Shown here: positions 22,869 to 33,268 of the stretch, piece by piece | Numbering within the stretch: position 1 is the stretch's first letter | How the letters are laid out: each line of letters starts with the position of its first letter | Source of the DNA: Symbiodinium kawagutii | Lineage: Eukaryota > Sar > Dinophyceae > Suessiales > Symbiodiniaceae | Length of the DNA stretch: 64,000 nt | Reading direction: 5' to 3' | Assembly: GCA_009767595.1 (NCBI GenBank) | Contig: VSDK01028007.1 | Location: forward strand, 44,894 to 108,893 | Notes under the pieces: model-generated | Databases searched by the model: none | Seen by the model: only the letters and a program-made list of their open reading frames with translations | What the model was told of the DNA's origin: nothing | Translations under genes and position numbers: made by a program

Positions 22869-23650
22869 GCGTGGAGTGATTCAAGGCATATGTATATGTA
22901 CATATACACGGCATCAACTAAACATAAACAAATCATCATCAGTTTATTCTTCCAGGTAGGTACGCACCAGCAGCTTTGCATTGAAACCAGCCAGCCATCC
23001 AACCCAACTGGGCACCAAACCATCCAGGGAATTAAGTTGAGGAAGAGGACGCCACAAAGGAAGCCTGCCAGTGGGCCAGCCAATTCGTTGAAATGCATTT
23101 TTGATTCAGGGAACCCACCGAAATCCCAACTCCAATCTAAGTTTTTGGTGTGTCCAGATTGCCAACCTCTATCCTGATAGATGTTAGGAAACCCATGTAT
23201 CAAATGTTGATTTCGACTACACACTGGTTGGAATCTTCATGGTTACCCCATGCCCGACTCAACAAAAATATGATGCCCCACATGATCCACTTATTACTTG
23301 ACATGCTGCCCTCTCCCAAACTCACAGCATCACCGCGCCAGGCTACAGATGTCTTCAGAAGCTGAGTGGATCTTGCCGACTACTTGTGCACAGCCACGAT
23401 CATACATCCATGATCCATTCTACAAACATGCACACGCACATATGACCAAAATAGAAAAAATAAACTAACATGGCTTTATGATACTGCACATAGTGTGATT
23501 TATACCTTTGTAGGGCTCTCAGATTTTCAACAACCGTGAAAACATCGAACGCAATGGCCCAACTGGGGCCTGGAGCGCCTGGTCGATTGATCATGAGCGG
23601 AAAGCAATGCGAAAGAGGCAGGCGGCCATGGTCAAGCCGTGCGGTCAATG
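18619..23650 (-). CDS. Gene 2: multi-exon protein of unknown function
   Basis: At least ten minus-strand exons, borders approximate: about 23650-23506 (LPLSHCFPLMINRPGAPGPS), 23064-22968 (PLPQLNSLDGLVPSWVGWL), 22641-22546 (AMGCGAVVLLAPAGCDQ before a GTACG donor), about 21868-21780 (LNPPPATAKSRCFWSEG), about 21605-21470 (NKKPDPKLIESYAAAFAEQ), about 21108-20802 (DEVGFSFILDCTGKVFKTSR ... WPTNWKHIL), 20619-20497 (RFRRLYRLAGSSKRQKI), about 20047-19931 (acidic, DPHPDDDLGDDDDD), about 19798-19630 (ALDLSKCTKQDAKLVALAKQ), about 19462-19366 (LDLAAIAAGLKAAMNGKEK) and about 19011-18619 (PPAKKARKSTSKLG ... RRRFLPKGSTVNPWAS, stop). The start codon was not found; more exons may lie up to about 24100. The basic KKARK run may be a nuclear signal. 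Unrecognised function, but relatives seem common in dinoflagellates. Confidence 0.6.
22837..22864. repeat. (GA)n microsatellite
   Basis: Fourteen GA repeats within an intron of gene 2. Confidence 0.95.
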
Positions 23651-24256
23651 AAGTGAGTAAACATTTTTACAACTGACATTCTATTACTCATCACATCGAC
23701 AAGTGTCATGGGTTAAGTAGGCTAAGCAAATAGATTATGGTGCCAAATACGATTTCTGTTGAATTTAAATGGCTGGTTTGTTTTCCTGTTCCGCGGTGAA
23801 TAAAGTGAGCAATGCTTATTAATTGCCAGCTATACTCCACACAGTCAGATCTTGCAGCAGGATGGGTCGAGGCGCGGTGGGCGCAACTCAAAACCAAGGA
23901 CTTGAGGGGAACCCAAATTAATGAAAAAAATCCAAAACCGAACCAAAATATCCTTAGCCATGGCTAGCCCACGAACCCCACATGTAGAACATATTTGATA
24001 ATGTACATAAGCAATATATATACATATAAAAAAAGTATGTACATATTTAAATATTTGGATGGTACTATCTACCAAATTCATTTAAAGCAAGGAAAGCTTT
24101 CACACAAACTCATATGCAAGATTTGCAGTCATAACCTCAAGTCTCATTGGACCTTGGTTTTGCAAAATGCGACGTCACAATGGCTCACATGCTTTGGTTT
24201 TTGCTTTCTGCCTGGCTTGCAGCCTTGAAAATCAGAGGTTTTTGTGCAGAACTTGG

Positions 24257-24275
24257 TTTTCACGCCCTTTCACGG
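24257..24275. repeat. Subterminal TTTTCACG motif, right
   Basis: TTTTCACGCCCTTTCACG, 75 bp from the right terminus, followed by GCTAAATGG as in the 14.2-kb cluster. It is on the same strand as the left copy, so it is not part of the inverted repeat itself. Confidence 0.55.
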
Positions 24276-24296
24276 CTAAATGGCTCAAGAAGCCAA

Positions 24297-24339
24297 ACGA
24301 CCCATGTACCAGATGATCTGGTACAAATGCATGTCTAGG
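24297..24339. repeat. Right terminal inverted repeat
   Basis: Inverted partner of 4148-4190. It contains a perfect palindrome, TGTACCAGATGATCTGGTAC plus A (24305-24325), around one central base. The LINE endonuclease frame resumes directly to its right. Confidence 0.9.
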
Positions 24340-24774
24340 CCGAGTTCACCTTCGATTTCTTCAAACGACTAGCTGAAAGCTTCTGAGCTGAACAAGTATG
24401 TGAGGTCTCAGAAGCACACCAAACACCAGGACCCCAAGCTGAAACAGTAGCCTCGTGACTCAACAACTGGCCTGGGTTGAAAGTACCAAGCCGGAGGCAA
24501 TCAGGTCCAGTCCTGGGTGTCTAGCCTCACCATATCTAATACATTCATCGGAACAATGCCCACATGTTTCATATGTGCCAGGCAAAATCTTGTATAGTAC
24601 ATCACATTCATTTGGAAGGCGAGTCACAAATGCATTGGAAAACGAATTCATGCCACAATTGCTCGACGGCTCACAGGGATGTGAGGCAAAGCAACCTATC
24701 ACTGCACAAGCAAGGATAAGCATACGGAGGCCAAAGTGAGAAACCGTCCTTGCACCAGTTCTCAGCCCATGCCT
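24340..24774 (-). pseudogene. LINE ORF2: N-terminal region with first half of endonuclease
   Basis: After the ORF1 stop, an 87-codon stretch (24723-24460) has a Cys-rich spacer (SHPCEPSSNCGMNSF, YETCGHCSDEC) and then shifts frame. The endonuclease begins in another frame with GTFNPGQLLSHEATVSAWGP, then WCASETSHT with the catalytic Glu, and stays open to the edge of the inserted element (LKKSKVNS). NP...ETSxT is the expected start of an endonuclease of dinoflagellate LINEs as I recall them. One frameshift near 24480 separates the spacer from the domain. Confidence 0.75.
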
Positions 24775-27700
24775 TCAACACTTGGATGCAAACGGATCCT
24801 CACGAGGTGGCTGATCCGTGCGAGCACGTTTCAAAGGATCTTCATCACTGGCCTTTGCAACGATATCTCGCATGCTCTTCTCGAGGTTGCTCTGCATGTT
24901 CTGCATCATATCTTGCATTGTTGTCAACATAGACTGGCCTGAGTTCACCACCGTCGTCTCAACTTCAGCAATCTTTTGTCGAGCGAACGCTTGTTCCTCC
25001 CTCAATTGGGTCATCTCAGTCTGCTGAGTTTGAGCCATCTGTACCTGCGACTGGCGGACCTGATCCGGGGCTTGTTGGAGTTGCTCAATCCTTTCATTGG
25101 CCTGGACAAGTCGTGCCTCAACATGCTCTGAAACTTCTGCTTTGATCTCAGAAATCCTCGACGTCTGAGCAACTTGCACTCCTGTGGCAGAAGTTGAAAC
25201 AACCGTATCAATCTTCACCTGCTTGGCAACCATGGTGATTGCACTGGTTTCATTGGGCCTCTTCGCAGGTTCGATCAACACATATGTATTGTTGATGCAT
25301 AGGTGCTTTGCGGGAGGTGGCTGACGTCCTGCTACCAACCATCGATTCTGGCCTTGTGCTCTAACTGGTTTGGCCTGCCATTCAGCCTGTCGGAGTGCCT
25401 CACTCAAACCATGCTGACCCACTTCAGTAGGCACGTTCTTCAGAATCCACAAGGAGTCAGCTTGATCAAAGGAATTCATGGAAACATATGCAGCTTCGGG
25501 TAGCAGCTGGGCTCGCAAGGCACTGGGGTGCTCACGTTTGCATCGGATGCCATATTGGTCACGGATGCGAACAATTCCCAAAGCATGGTCTATGGTGGCA
25601 GCTTTGCGCTGTGCTTCAACCAATCCACCATCAGGCAAAGTAACCGCAGCAAACCGATCATCAAACCTTTTGTCGGGGGATCGAGGAGTCACATAGATGC
25701 CATTCCATCCCGACCTGGCCAGTACCTGTTCCAAGATCTCATCTGAGATCCTGACATAGCCATGCCAGTATGCCGAATCCTTTACTGAGCAGGGCTGGCG
25801 CTGATCATTGTAAGAACGCATCGACCATGTTGAAATGATACTCGAACCTCTCATCGCAGAGATCTGAACACCAAGGTAGTGGAGTGGGATGGAGCACTCC
25901 TTCCATGCCACTACCTCCTGCCGGAGGATATGTATCTCGCAGACAGTTGATGCCGACACTCCAACCTCCATATTCGGCACTGCTGCACGAAATGCTACTG
26001 GCCTATCCCCGTACTGGCGTAACGCGGCTTTGACCACAATTGGTAACCCCTTGGCAATGTAGGCAGGTAGCATGAAGCATTCATCATCAGCCGCAAACCT
26101 CTTACCAACAACAAGGATAGCCAAGGGTTCAGGTGAAATGGATTGAGGAGCAGCATGCTTGTTGGCCTCATCACACGACATGATTGCAATTCCAGTCTGA
26201 TCCTGCCCGAATCTGGAAGCATCAAGCAATGGTACATGCGACTCACTGTCCCCATCCCAAAAGTGATCAATATCAATCTGAATGTTGGCAGCATTTGCAA
26301 TGAAGTCATCTTTGGGTCGCACTGTGTCGCGATGTTTAGGCTTGGTTCGACCAGAGGGTTTGGATCGTCCCTCCTGTTTGGCAGCCTTCATCTCATTGCG
26401 GTACACGAGCCTGAAGTGGACTCTGTTGGCTTCATCTTTGATAGCGGCCCACATGCTATCATCATCGTTTCCCATAGCCTTCTGTAGGGTTTCAACATCA
26501 GCTTTGTTGAGAAATGCCATTGTTCGGTCAGTGACGTTCTCCTGTCCAACCCCCCGTGAACTCAGCATGGTCTTGATTCGATCCCGGAGCTTGTCTGAAT
26601 GATTCTTGCCCCCCCCCAGTAATGGCGCAAACTTGAAGGCCAGGACATCTTGGTTGGAAATTGCGTTCACCACGGTGTCTGGGTCCAACACCTGTCCACC
26701 AATCTGGCACGTGATGTTGATTTGCAACTTTGTATGGGCAACATAGGAAGCAGCAATCTGTTTCAAATCCAACCTTTCATCCACCCTTACCAGTGAGGCC
26801 CTCGTAGAAAAGGGGGACTTGATCCATCTCTGAGGAAATGGTGTCATCTTCACTTGGATAGCCGCTGAATCCAATGGTAGTCCCAACTCAACCATCGACA
26901 CCACCGTAGGAACAAAAGGCCGAAAGCAGCGCCAATCGATGTTGAACTGACGGATCCCATCAATCCTTGTAGCAGCATGCAAAGGCGTTCCCCCAGACGA
27001 GAGTGTCCATGCGATCTGGTCAACCATGTCAGGGAAAAGAAGGCGGACCACAGTAGCAATGTCACATCCCAAATTGGCATAAACCGTACGGATAATCTTC
27101 TTGGCAGGGTGCATTGCAACAAACCGCAAGCCATCAGGATCCTTGGGTGTCAAACCAGCAACATTGATTGAAGGTTCAGCCGGAGCAAAGGAATGGTATC
27201 CCGGCATGGTGGCCTTGAACTTCATCCTGAACTCGGTCTTTTCATACTCAGCCAAGAAATCGCCATCATTGGTAGGCAATCCATTGTACTGAACCATCAG
27301 CGAGTCCACATTGCATTGAATCATCGTGGCAGCATATGCTTTCATGGTGGAAATTGTCCATGTGGTGTCGCCACTCATGGTGGTCACATCTCCATTGTCA
27401 TGAGCGCATAGAAAGGTCATGCCCGCAGGCTCAAAGTTCACAACCCTGGAAGGAACACATTTGACATTCTGGGACCACAGCAGCTCACCATCCTTGTCCC
27501 AGACCCGTACAAAATGCTCATCCTTTGCATGTGGTAAGGCCCGTTGCATCAGCCTGGAAACCATGTCATCAACGGTACCATGGACCACAACCATCCAGTG
27601 CTTTTGTGCATGCAAGAACTTCACGATGCCTCCTTGGACGGATGCATTCACTTCACCCATGCATGTGTTGGCAGGAATGAAAAAATTGGGTGCCTCAGGC

Positions 27701-29292
27701 AAGTGTCTTGTTCCTAATGCAGGTTGATTCACAGCAAAAGGCACAGTAGCAGGGAATTCAGCATCCACTCGCAAGCGCTTAGCATCTGGTTCAACTTGCA
27801 TGGTTGCAGAAGGCTGCTCCCAATGAACAAGTGCCCGCAAGTCACCTTCATCGATAGCGCACCACTGTGACAACTTGATGCCAGCATTAACAATGACCTG
27901 AATTTGCTCATCAGTCGTACCCTGAACATGGAATGGAGACAGGTGGCCAAGCATGTGGTGCGTTCGGACAATCTGCATCCATGCATGGTATGGACTGATG
28001 GCATTCCCAACTTGCTGATACGCCTCACGGGAAGACGCAGCGATCTTGGTATGGGGTGGAAAACCCAGTGCGGCCAACATCTCCCAAGGACTGAATAGCC
28101 GCAACCCTTCATCATCACCATAGGCCACAGTACGCAATCCTTTCTCAACCAGGTGTTCAACTGGTAATGTGTGTTGCTCGCCATAACGAGCAACCACTCC
28201 ACTCATCTTGTGACTCCCCAAAATGGTTCTAGCACTCATGATAGGATCCGTGAGAGTCCAGTTGATCCGTTCAGCCAACCATTTGGGTATCATATCAGAC
28301 CTACGCATCATTTCAAGGGCTTCCTTTGGAATTTGCATGGCATGTTTTTCATCATCTGTGGCATGGACATGAATTGCATCGGCTTCAAGGAGTGACGGGC
28401 CTGGCAACTGACTCATACTCCGGTCCGGTCCTGCAATGACATCCCTAGTAGCTTGGATGATGGATGAATCAACGGTGATTGATGCATGCACGAATGATCC
28501 TAACCACCTACTTCTGGCCAAGGGCAGTGCTCTTTGGCACGACATCAACTCACCGAATATGCACACCATGCCTTTCATAGCTGCACGAGCAGTCAAGGTC
28601 GGGAAATCAGGGTGTCGAGTCAAACCAGGAACGTTCTCAGCAGCAATTGCATGAACCTTGGCCAAACCTCCATACTCCAGAGCAGTAGCAAATAACTCAC
28701 CATCCGCAACAGCTAAACCTCCTTGCTTGCCCATGGTCGACCAAGGCTGGCACGGAGGAGAAATCAACAGCACGGATACATTGAGTATGCTCAGTCCAGA
28801 CCACACCCGAGGATCATTGATGGATCCATACACAACAACTGTCTTTGGTTCACGACAGTCCATAGCATAGTCCAGGAATTGCTGAGGTTCCATGACATCA
28901 GCACCATGGGTAGCAGCATAGGCATCACATGCTGCCTTGTTGATCTCCACCACTGCAATGGGTTTGGCAGTAGCGTGAACACTCGCATGTGTCCATCCAC
29001 CAATGCCACCAAACAACTCAGCATCACGGAAAGGTCCACGCGCTGCTGTTGGATGCAACAGTAGCGTATGGCCCTCTCTCATGTCAATGTGAAGGTGCAC
29101 ACATGATTCAATCCATTTCAGAGAGTAGCTCACCAATGTTACCGATGAACACTTAGCGACATGAGCCCCCATTCTCGTCGACACATGGAGCACAGCATCA
29201 CTTCCTCCACTGGGCATGTGCACAGCGAAGGTTCCAGGCCCCAATTGCTTCTGTAGCAACACTTCCACCGGGATGCATCCAGCAGACACCAT
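24775..29292 (-). CDS. LINE ORF1 protein with cytosine-C5 DNA methyltransferase domain
   Basis: Intact, intronless 1,505-aa frame. The ATG (GCCATGG) has an in-frame TGA just upstream. Residues about 88-440 carry the C5-methyltransferase motifs in order: I ELFGGIGGW (92-100), II VVEINKAACDAY (114-125), IV ISPPCQPWSTMGKQGG with the catalytic Cys at 181, VI AAENVPG (218-224), VIII ARSRW (259-263), IX/X PWEMLAALGFP (402-412) and X QQVGNAISP (426-434). Such enzymes transfer a methyl group from S-adenosylmethionine to C5 of cytosine in DNA. Residues about 450-1380 match no domain I can name but look like other dinoflagellate LINE ORF1 proteins. Residues about 1385-1480 form a Gln-rich coiled coil, followed by a basic LKRAR patch. 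Capture of such enzymes by dinoflagellate retroelements has been reported (de Mendoza and colleagues, 2018); whether this is the same clade is untested. Confidence 0.92.
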   Translation of the reverse strand: MVSAGCIPVEVLLQKQLGPGTFAVHMPSGGSDAVLHVSTRMGAHVAKCSSVTLVSYSLKWIESCVHLHIDMREGHTLLLHPTAARGPFRDAELFGGIGGWTHASVHATAKPIAVVEINKAACDAYAATHGADVMEPQQFLDYAMDCREPKTVVVYGSINDPRVWSGLSILNVSVLLISPPCQPWSTMGKQGGLAVADGELFATALEYGGLAKVHAIAAENVPGLTRHPDFPTLTARAAMKGMVCIFGELMSCQRALPLARSRWLGSFVHASITVDSSIIQATRDVIAGPDRSMSQLPGPSLLEADAIHVHATDDEKHAMQIPKEALEMMRRSDMIPKWLAERINWTLTDPIMSARTILGSHKMSGVVARYGEQHTLPVEHLVEKGLRTVAYGDDEGLRLFSPWEMLAALGFPPHTKIAASSREAYQQVGNAISPYHAWMQIVRTHHMLGHLSPFHVQGTTDEQIQVIVNAGIKLSQWCAIDEGDLRALVHWEQPSATMQVEPDAKRLRVDAEFPATVPFAVNQPALGTRHLPEAPNFFIPANTCMGEVNASVQGGIVKFLHAQKHWMVVVHGTVDDMVSRLMQRALPHAKDEHFVRVWDKDGELLWSQNVKCVPSRVVNFEPAGMTFLCAHDNGDVTTMSGDTTWTISTMKAYAATMIQCNVDSLMVQYNGLPTNDGDFLAEYEKTEFRMKFKATMPGYHSFAPAEPSINVAGLTPKDPDGLRFVAMHPAKKIIRTVYANLGCDIATVVRLLFPDMVDQIAWTLSSGGTPLHAATRIDGIRQFNIDWRCFRPFVPTVVSMVELGLPLDSAAIQVKMTPFPQRWIKSPFSTRASLVRVDERLDLKQIAASYVAHTKLQINITCQIGGQVLDPDTVVNAISNQDVLAFKFAPLLGGGKNHSDKLRDRIKTMLSSRGVGQENVTDRTMAFLNKADVETLQKAMGNDDDSMWAAIKDEANRVHFRLVYRNEMKAAKQEGRSKPSGRTKPKHRDTVRPKDDFIANAANIQIDIDHFWDGDSESHVPLLDASRFGQDQTGIAIMSCDEANKHAAPQSISPEPLAILVVGKRFAADDECFMLPAYIAKGLPIVVKAALRQYGDRPVAFRAAVPNMEVGVSASTVCEIHILRQEVVAWKECSIPLHYLGVQISAMRGSSIISTWSMRSYNDQRQPCSVKDSAYWHGYVRISDEILEQVLARSGWNGIYVTPRSPDKRFDDRFAAVTLPDGGLVEAQRKAATIDHALGIVRIRDQYGIRCKREHPSALRAQLLPEAAYVSMNSFDQADSLWILKNVPTEVGQHGLSEALRQAEWQAKPVRAQGQNRWLVAGRQPPPAKHLCINNTYVLIEPAKRPNETSAITMVAKQVKIDTVVSTSATGVQVAQTSRISEIKAEVSEHVEARLVQANERIEQLQQAPDQVRQSQVQMAQTQQTEMTQLREEQAFARQKIAEVETTVVNSGQSMLTTMQDMMQNMQSNLEKSMRDIVAKASDEDPLKRARTDQPPREDPFASKC

Positions 29293-29390
29293 GGCAAATC
29301 AACAGCCCCGCTTTTAGTGGTGACACCGGCCAACCAGCTGGGAGGGACGGAGCTTGAACAACGTGGCTAATGATGGTGAATGACAACTAT

Positions 29391-30630
29391 TAATGGCTAG
29401 TACTGGCTCGTAATTTCTAGTAATGGCTAGTAATGGCTCGTAATTTCTAGTAGTGGTTCATGACTGTTAGCAATGGCTCGTAATTTCTAGTAATGGTTCA
29501 TGACTGTTAGTAATGGCTAGTGATGGTAAACCTATGGTTACCAACCATCCTGGCCATGGCTAACCATGGCTACTAACGGCTAGTAGGTTATAGTGGTTGG
29601 TAACGGCTAATCATCCATGGTTAATGATCTATGGTTAGGAATGGTTGATCATCTGTTTATTGGGGTTTATATGGCTAGTAGTTGTTAACCTATGGTTGAG
29701 AATCGGTGGTTAATGGATCTACTATGGGCTAGCAATGGCAATCTGGTAGACCATGCATGCCTAGTAATGGCTAAGAATGGTTGGTAATGGTTAATGACTA
29801 CTGGTAATGGCTAGTAATGGTAAACCTATGGTTACGAACCATGCTGGCAATCTATGCTTAACCATGGCCAGTAATGGCTAGTAGGTCATAATGGTTGGCA
29901 ACGGCTAATGATCTGCGGTCAGTAATTGCGGTAGATGATCTATGGTTAGTAAGTAATGGTTTAACAAACTATTCATTGGGATTGATAATCTTAATGATCT
30001 ATGGTCGAGAATCTATGGTTCTTACACAAAGGATCTAGTATGGCCAGTAATGGCAATCTGGTTGCTGGTTGCTGGTTGAATCAACGGCTAAAAACAAAGG
30101 GTTCTACTACGAATATTCAGTAACGATAGTTGATCATGGCTAAAATGTGGGAATTCATAGTGAATCAAAGGCCTCTGATCATGGCAATTCGCAGGGATTA
30201 AAAAGCTAAGTGAATGAACAGAATAATTAAAATCATGGTAAAAATTTGAATGAACTTGGCTGGTTATAGTACCACCATTTGTGGCCAAACCCACCTAGTA
30301 ACTCCCGGCAATGGTTTCATGTGCACTGAAAATTTTGCACATGCCAAAACCTTGTGGACCATCAGTTTTCCAGGTAATTTGGGTCGTTTAAACCTCGCAG
30401 GGCACCAAATCTGTTTTGTTTGCTATGGCCAAAAGCTGGTGCTGCATTTGATAAGCTGAAAGCTATCATTCAGAACTATGTCAGAACAGCTGCACAGAAT
30501 CTAAATTTCATCCAGCAACCGGTTCGGATTCAGTCATCTTTTATATTTTTAATCATCTTATCATTTCGCAGCCATTTCCAGGAACAGGTTCAGATATAGA
30601 CAGTCATAAATAATCAGCCAGTCATTAGGC
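29391..30630. repeat. Degenerate TAATGGCTAGTAATGG repeat region
   Basis: About 1.2 kb of imperfect short repeats built from TGGCTAGTAA, TGGTTAA and CTATGGTTA words, with a near-duplicate block (29,510-29,600 against 29,815-29,900, both around AACCTATGGTTAC). No coding sequence is seen. It is the left edge of the low-complexity DNA that fills the right half of the window. Confidence 0.8.
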
Positions 30631-30636
30631 ATCCTG

Positions 30637-30722
30637 CAGTTCGTTCAAGGCACACAATGGATGGAAAGTTCAAGGCATCCACTGTCCCCACAGCGTACTC
30701 CAGCATCGTTCCTACAGGGTGG
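30637..30722 (-). CDS. Possible exon of left giant gene
   Basis: GC-richer island; the minus frame reads GTMLEYAVGTVDALNFPSIV. An alternative minus frame is Cys-rich (CRNDAGVRCGDSGC). Frame unresolved. Confidence 0.3.
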
Positions 30723-30862
30723 ACGCTACTTCACCTGCCTCGTTTCATGTCTCGTTTCGTTCTTCAGCAAGCTGGTGAGGATCAACAGCTTGACCATTCC
30801 ACAATCTGCTGCAAACTGCTTCAACCAACTGGCTGACCATTCCAAGTTTCTGTAAACATCCA

Positions 30863-30927
30863 CGTGCGAGGTGTAGCCACTGATCCTCAGGGAGGTCCAG
30901 GGGGACACCACAATGATCAAAACCAGC
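30863..30927 (-). CDS. Probable exon of left giant gene
   Basis: Minus frame AGFDHCGVPLDLPEDQWLHL, in a GC-rich island surrounded by repeat-like DNA. Another minus frame is also open for 92 codons across it, so the frame is uncertain. Confidence 0.4.
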
Positions 30928-31463
30928 CGTTCAGCGGTTAGGAGTTCTGAACCAGAACCATTCGCCACCGTGAAGCCCATGGTTGTCAACATGTGCTCTG
31001 TCAATAGAGAATTGTTACATCAACTGATGGCGTTACCTATCGTTGTTGATGATGATTAGGGGCTTTGATATTAATGTTGTTGGCTGTATCTTCATGAATA
31101 CTTCTATGTGTCTATCCATCTGCCAACCTGCTTTTCTGTCTGTTTGCTGTACTTATCGACCCATCAGCGAATCTGTCTCCATTCCTATGGGCCCATCTAT
31201 TTATCTACCTATTCTATCCATCTATTTGTCTATCACCTAGATGTCAGGTGTTTTCAATCCATCAGTCCATCAGCCCATCAGTTTTTATCGATTCATCTAT
31301 CCAAATGCATGGATCAAACCTCCAAATACGTGAAAATCTAAACCAAATTGACTAACCATAGATCTTGCACCGAAAACGATACCCAATCCTAGCGCCAGAG
31401 GTACCTACTGTAGCAATACAACACACAGCAAGTGGCGAGTCACTGACAGCACACAGTGACGAG

Positions 31464-31534
31464 ACCGCGAGCAGCAGCAGCAGCAACACCAACACCAACA
31501 CCAACACCAACACCAACACCCAACACCAACACCC

Positions 31535-31577
<43 letters not shown>
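31464..31577. repeat. AGC, (ACCAAC)n and (AAC)n microsatellites
   Basis: AGCAGC, then about seven ACCAAC hexamers, then about seventeen AAC triplets. Open frames in all phases here are repeat artefacts. Confidence 0.95.
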
Positions 31578-31914
31578 GAACGAAATGACACTTGGGTGAA
31601 GGATGATTGTGCTGATAAATGGTTGGTATAGTGGGATTCCTGATGATTCAAACTGGTAAATCATGGTTCGAGGACGAGTGGTGAAGACGGCGGTTTGATG
31701 ATCAACCCAGGCAACCAATCACTGCTGTATGCCCCCAACATGATGCCATACTCGGATGTGCACCCCTCCCTTTGTCGCTTACTATCCATGATTCTGGTTA
31801 TAACCTACCTTGTCAGGGTACATGTTAGATGATTACAGCTATACCTGAGGGAACTAGGCCCGGGCCGTGCACATCCAGAAGTAGAAATGTGTGGCTGCTG
31901 GCTGGGTCAGCTGA

Positions 31915-31986
31915 CAAGCGTCGTTTCATCGTAGGATTGGCCCAGCTGCAGTTGAAGCTCTACCAGCCGGGCAGGTTCGGGACCTG
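31915..31986 (-). CDS. Probable exon of left giant gene
   Basis: Minus frame PEPARLVELQLQLGQSYDET before a GTCAGC donor, with a CTGCAG acceptor upstream. Amphipathic Leu/Gln-rich helix; no family recognised. Confidence 0.4.
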
Positions 31987-32522
31987 CAGATGGGTGGCGC
32001 AGGATCTAGTGTTGCTGGTTGGATTTGTAATTAATTAGTTGGTATGATGCCTAGGATTTGGTAGTCAAATGGGAAGCTTAGTGTTGTTTATTATGATGGT
32101 GATGATGATTATCACCATGATAAGGAGGAGGAGGAGGGTTGGTGAAGAGGCTTGGTCATGAGATTGGCGGACGTTGGTTAACATCACCATGATTAGTACG
32201 GATGGTTTTCCTAGGTCCCTTTTTTAAACATTTGTGAATGTGCAAAGCAAGCATGCCAACCATCCATAGGAATATAGCCAGCAAATGATGCCAATCATGG
32301 TGGTGATGGCCTCTTCACTTGCACAGCCTTACCTTTCGAACATCGATACGTGCATGGGTCAATATAACATGTCAAAATCCATAGGCGCATGAGTCAATAT
32401 CAATAATCTGTAAAGAATGGCCAGGTGATTTTATTCACCATCAGTACCCCTACATCAATCACTATCTATGGTTAACCCCCAAAAAATATCAGTACGCACC
32501 CACAAATACCAATCAATATGGC

Positions 32523-32630
32523 AGTGGGTCAAAACCCTGTACCCCTGGTTCCCATATCATTGACCATTGTTTTCCCTTTAGTTTGTTGTTTATTTACCAC
32601 CATTATTGGTTGGTTAATATTGACCCATAG
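32523..32630 (+). repeat. MITE-like element, family B copy 1
   Basis: About 108 bp. Starts GTGGGTCAAAACCCTGTACC and ends TTAATATTGACCCATAG, so the termini are inverted TGGGTCAA/TTGACCCA. Further copies lie at 56611-56721 (same strand) and 56987-57103 and 62866-62981 (opposite strand). Confidence 0.75.
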
Positions 32631-32732
32631 CCATATGTCAACCATTGGCACTTAACCATTCACCATGGTTGCTCAACCGTTAAAACCATCACCACTAAGC
32701 GCCACGGTCACCACCCTTGGGATGCTCAACCA

Positions 32733-32845
32733 CCGCCGGCACCTGCTCCCAAGATGGTCCCCGCGAAGCTTGTGAAGTCGCCATCGCTGGTGCAGGCACT
32801 GTCTGGAACGGTGAAGGAAATACATGGAGGCGCATGCAGAACGAA
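32733..32845 (-). CDS. Probable exon of left giant gene
   Basis: Minus frame VLHAPPCISFTVPDSACTSD followed by GDFTSFAGTILGAGAGG. Composition (Thr/Ser/Gly, paired Cys) suits an extracellular beta-rich domain. High G/C at third codon positions compared with the flanks. Confidence 0.5.
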
Positions 32846-33080
32846 TGGAACTGATGAACAAATGGTGACTAGTGGATCTATAGTTGTTTTATGGCCATAA
32901 ATGCTTAATATCTAGATTAACAAATGGTGACGAGTTGACCAGTTGATCTAACAAATGGTGACTAGTCTAATGGGAACTAGTGAGATCACTAGTTGATCTG
33001 CAGCAAACAGCATTGGTATTGATTAGTGATGACAGTAGTTGATGATTAATTTGTCATGACCAGTTGTGATCTAACAAATG

Positions 33081-33173
33081 GTGGTGTCTGAGGAACCCCA
33101 AGAATAGTTGTTTTATGGCCATAAATGCTTAATATTGGATGATTTGGGGGTACCCCTATTTTGAGAAACCACC
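33081..33173 (+). repeat. MITE-like element, family A copy 1
   Basis: About 93 bp. Ends in TACCCCTATTTTGAGAAACC and begins GTGGTGTCTGAGGAACCCCA, a weakly inverted match. It shares ATTGGATGATTTGGGG with the copy at 60984-61075. Confidence 0.6.
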
Positions 33174-33268
33174 AAATATCACCGACACTGGCTCAGAGCT
33201 GACTAATGATGTCTAGTGATGATTTCATGAATGGTTCATACTGGTTAGCGATAGCTGTTACACTCCTG

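Larger units (their letters stand above)
24340..29390 (-). mobile_element. LINE retroelement, 5' part (ORF1 with DNMT, start of ORF2)
   Basis: The other half of the LINE at 206-4147. It contains an intact ORF1 (29292-24775), a short spacer and the N-terminal part of ORF2 up to the endonuclease, cut by the 20-kb insertion at 24339/24340. The 5' boundary is not sharp; repetitive non-coding DNA begins by about 29390. Joined without the insertion, the element would be about 9 kb. Confidence 0.85.

Noticed and set aside
25000-29100. Several plus-strand frames of 60-114 codons
   Set aside because: Antisense shadows of the intact methyltransferase-bearing ORF1.
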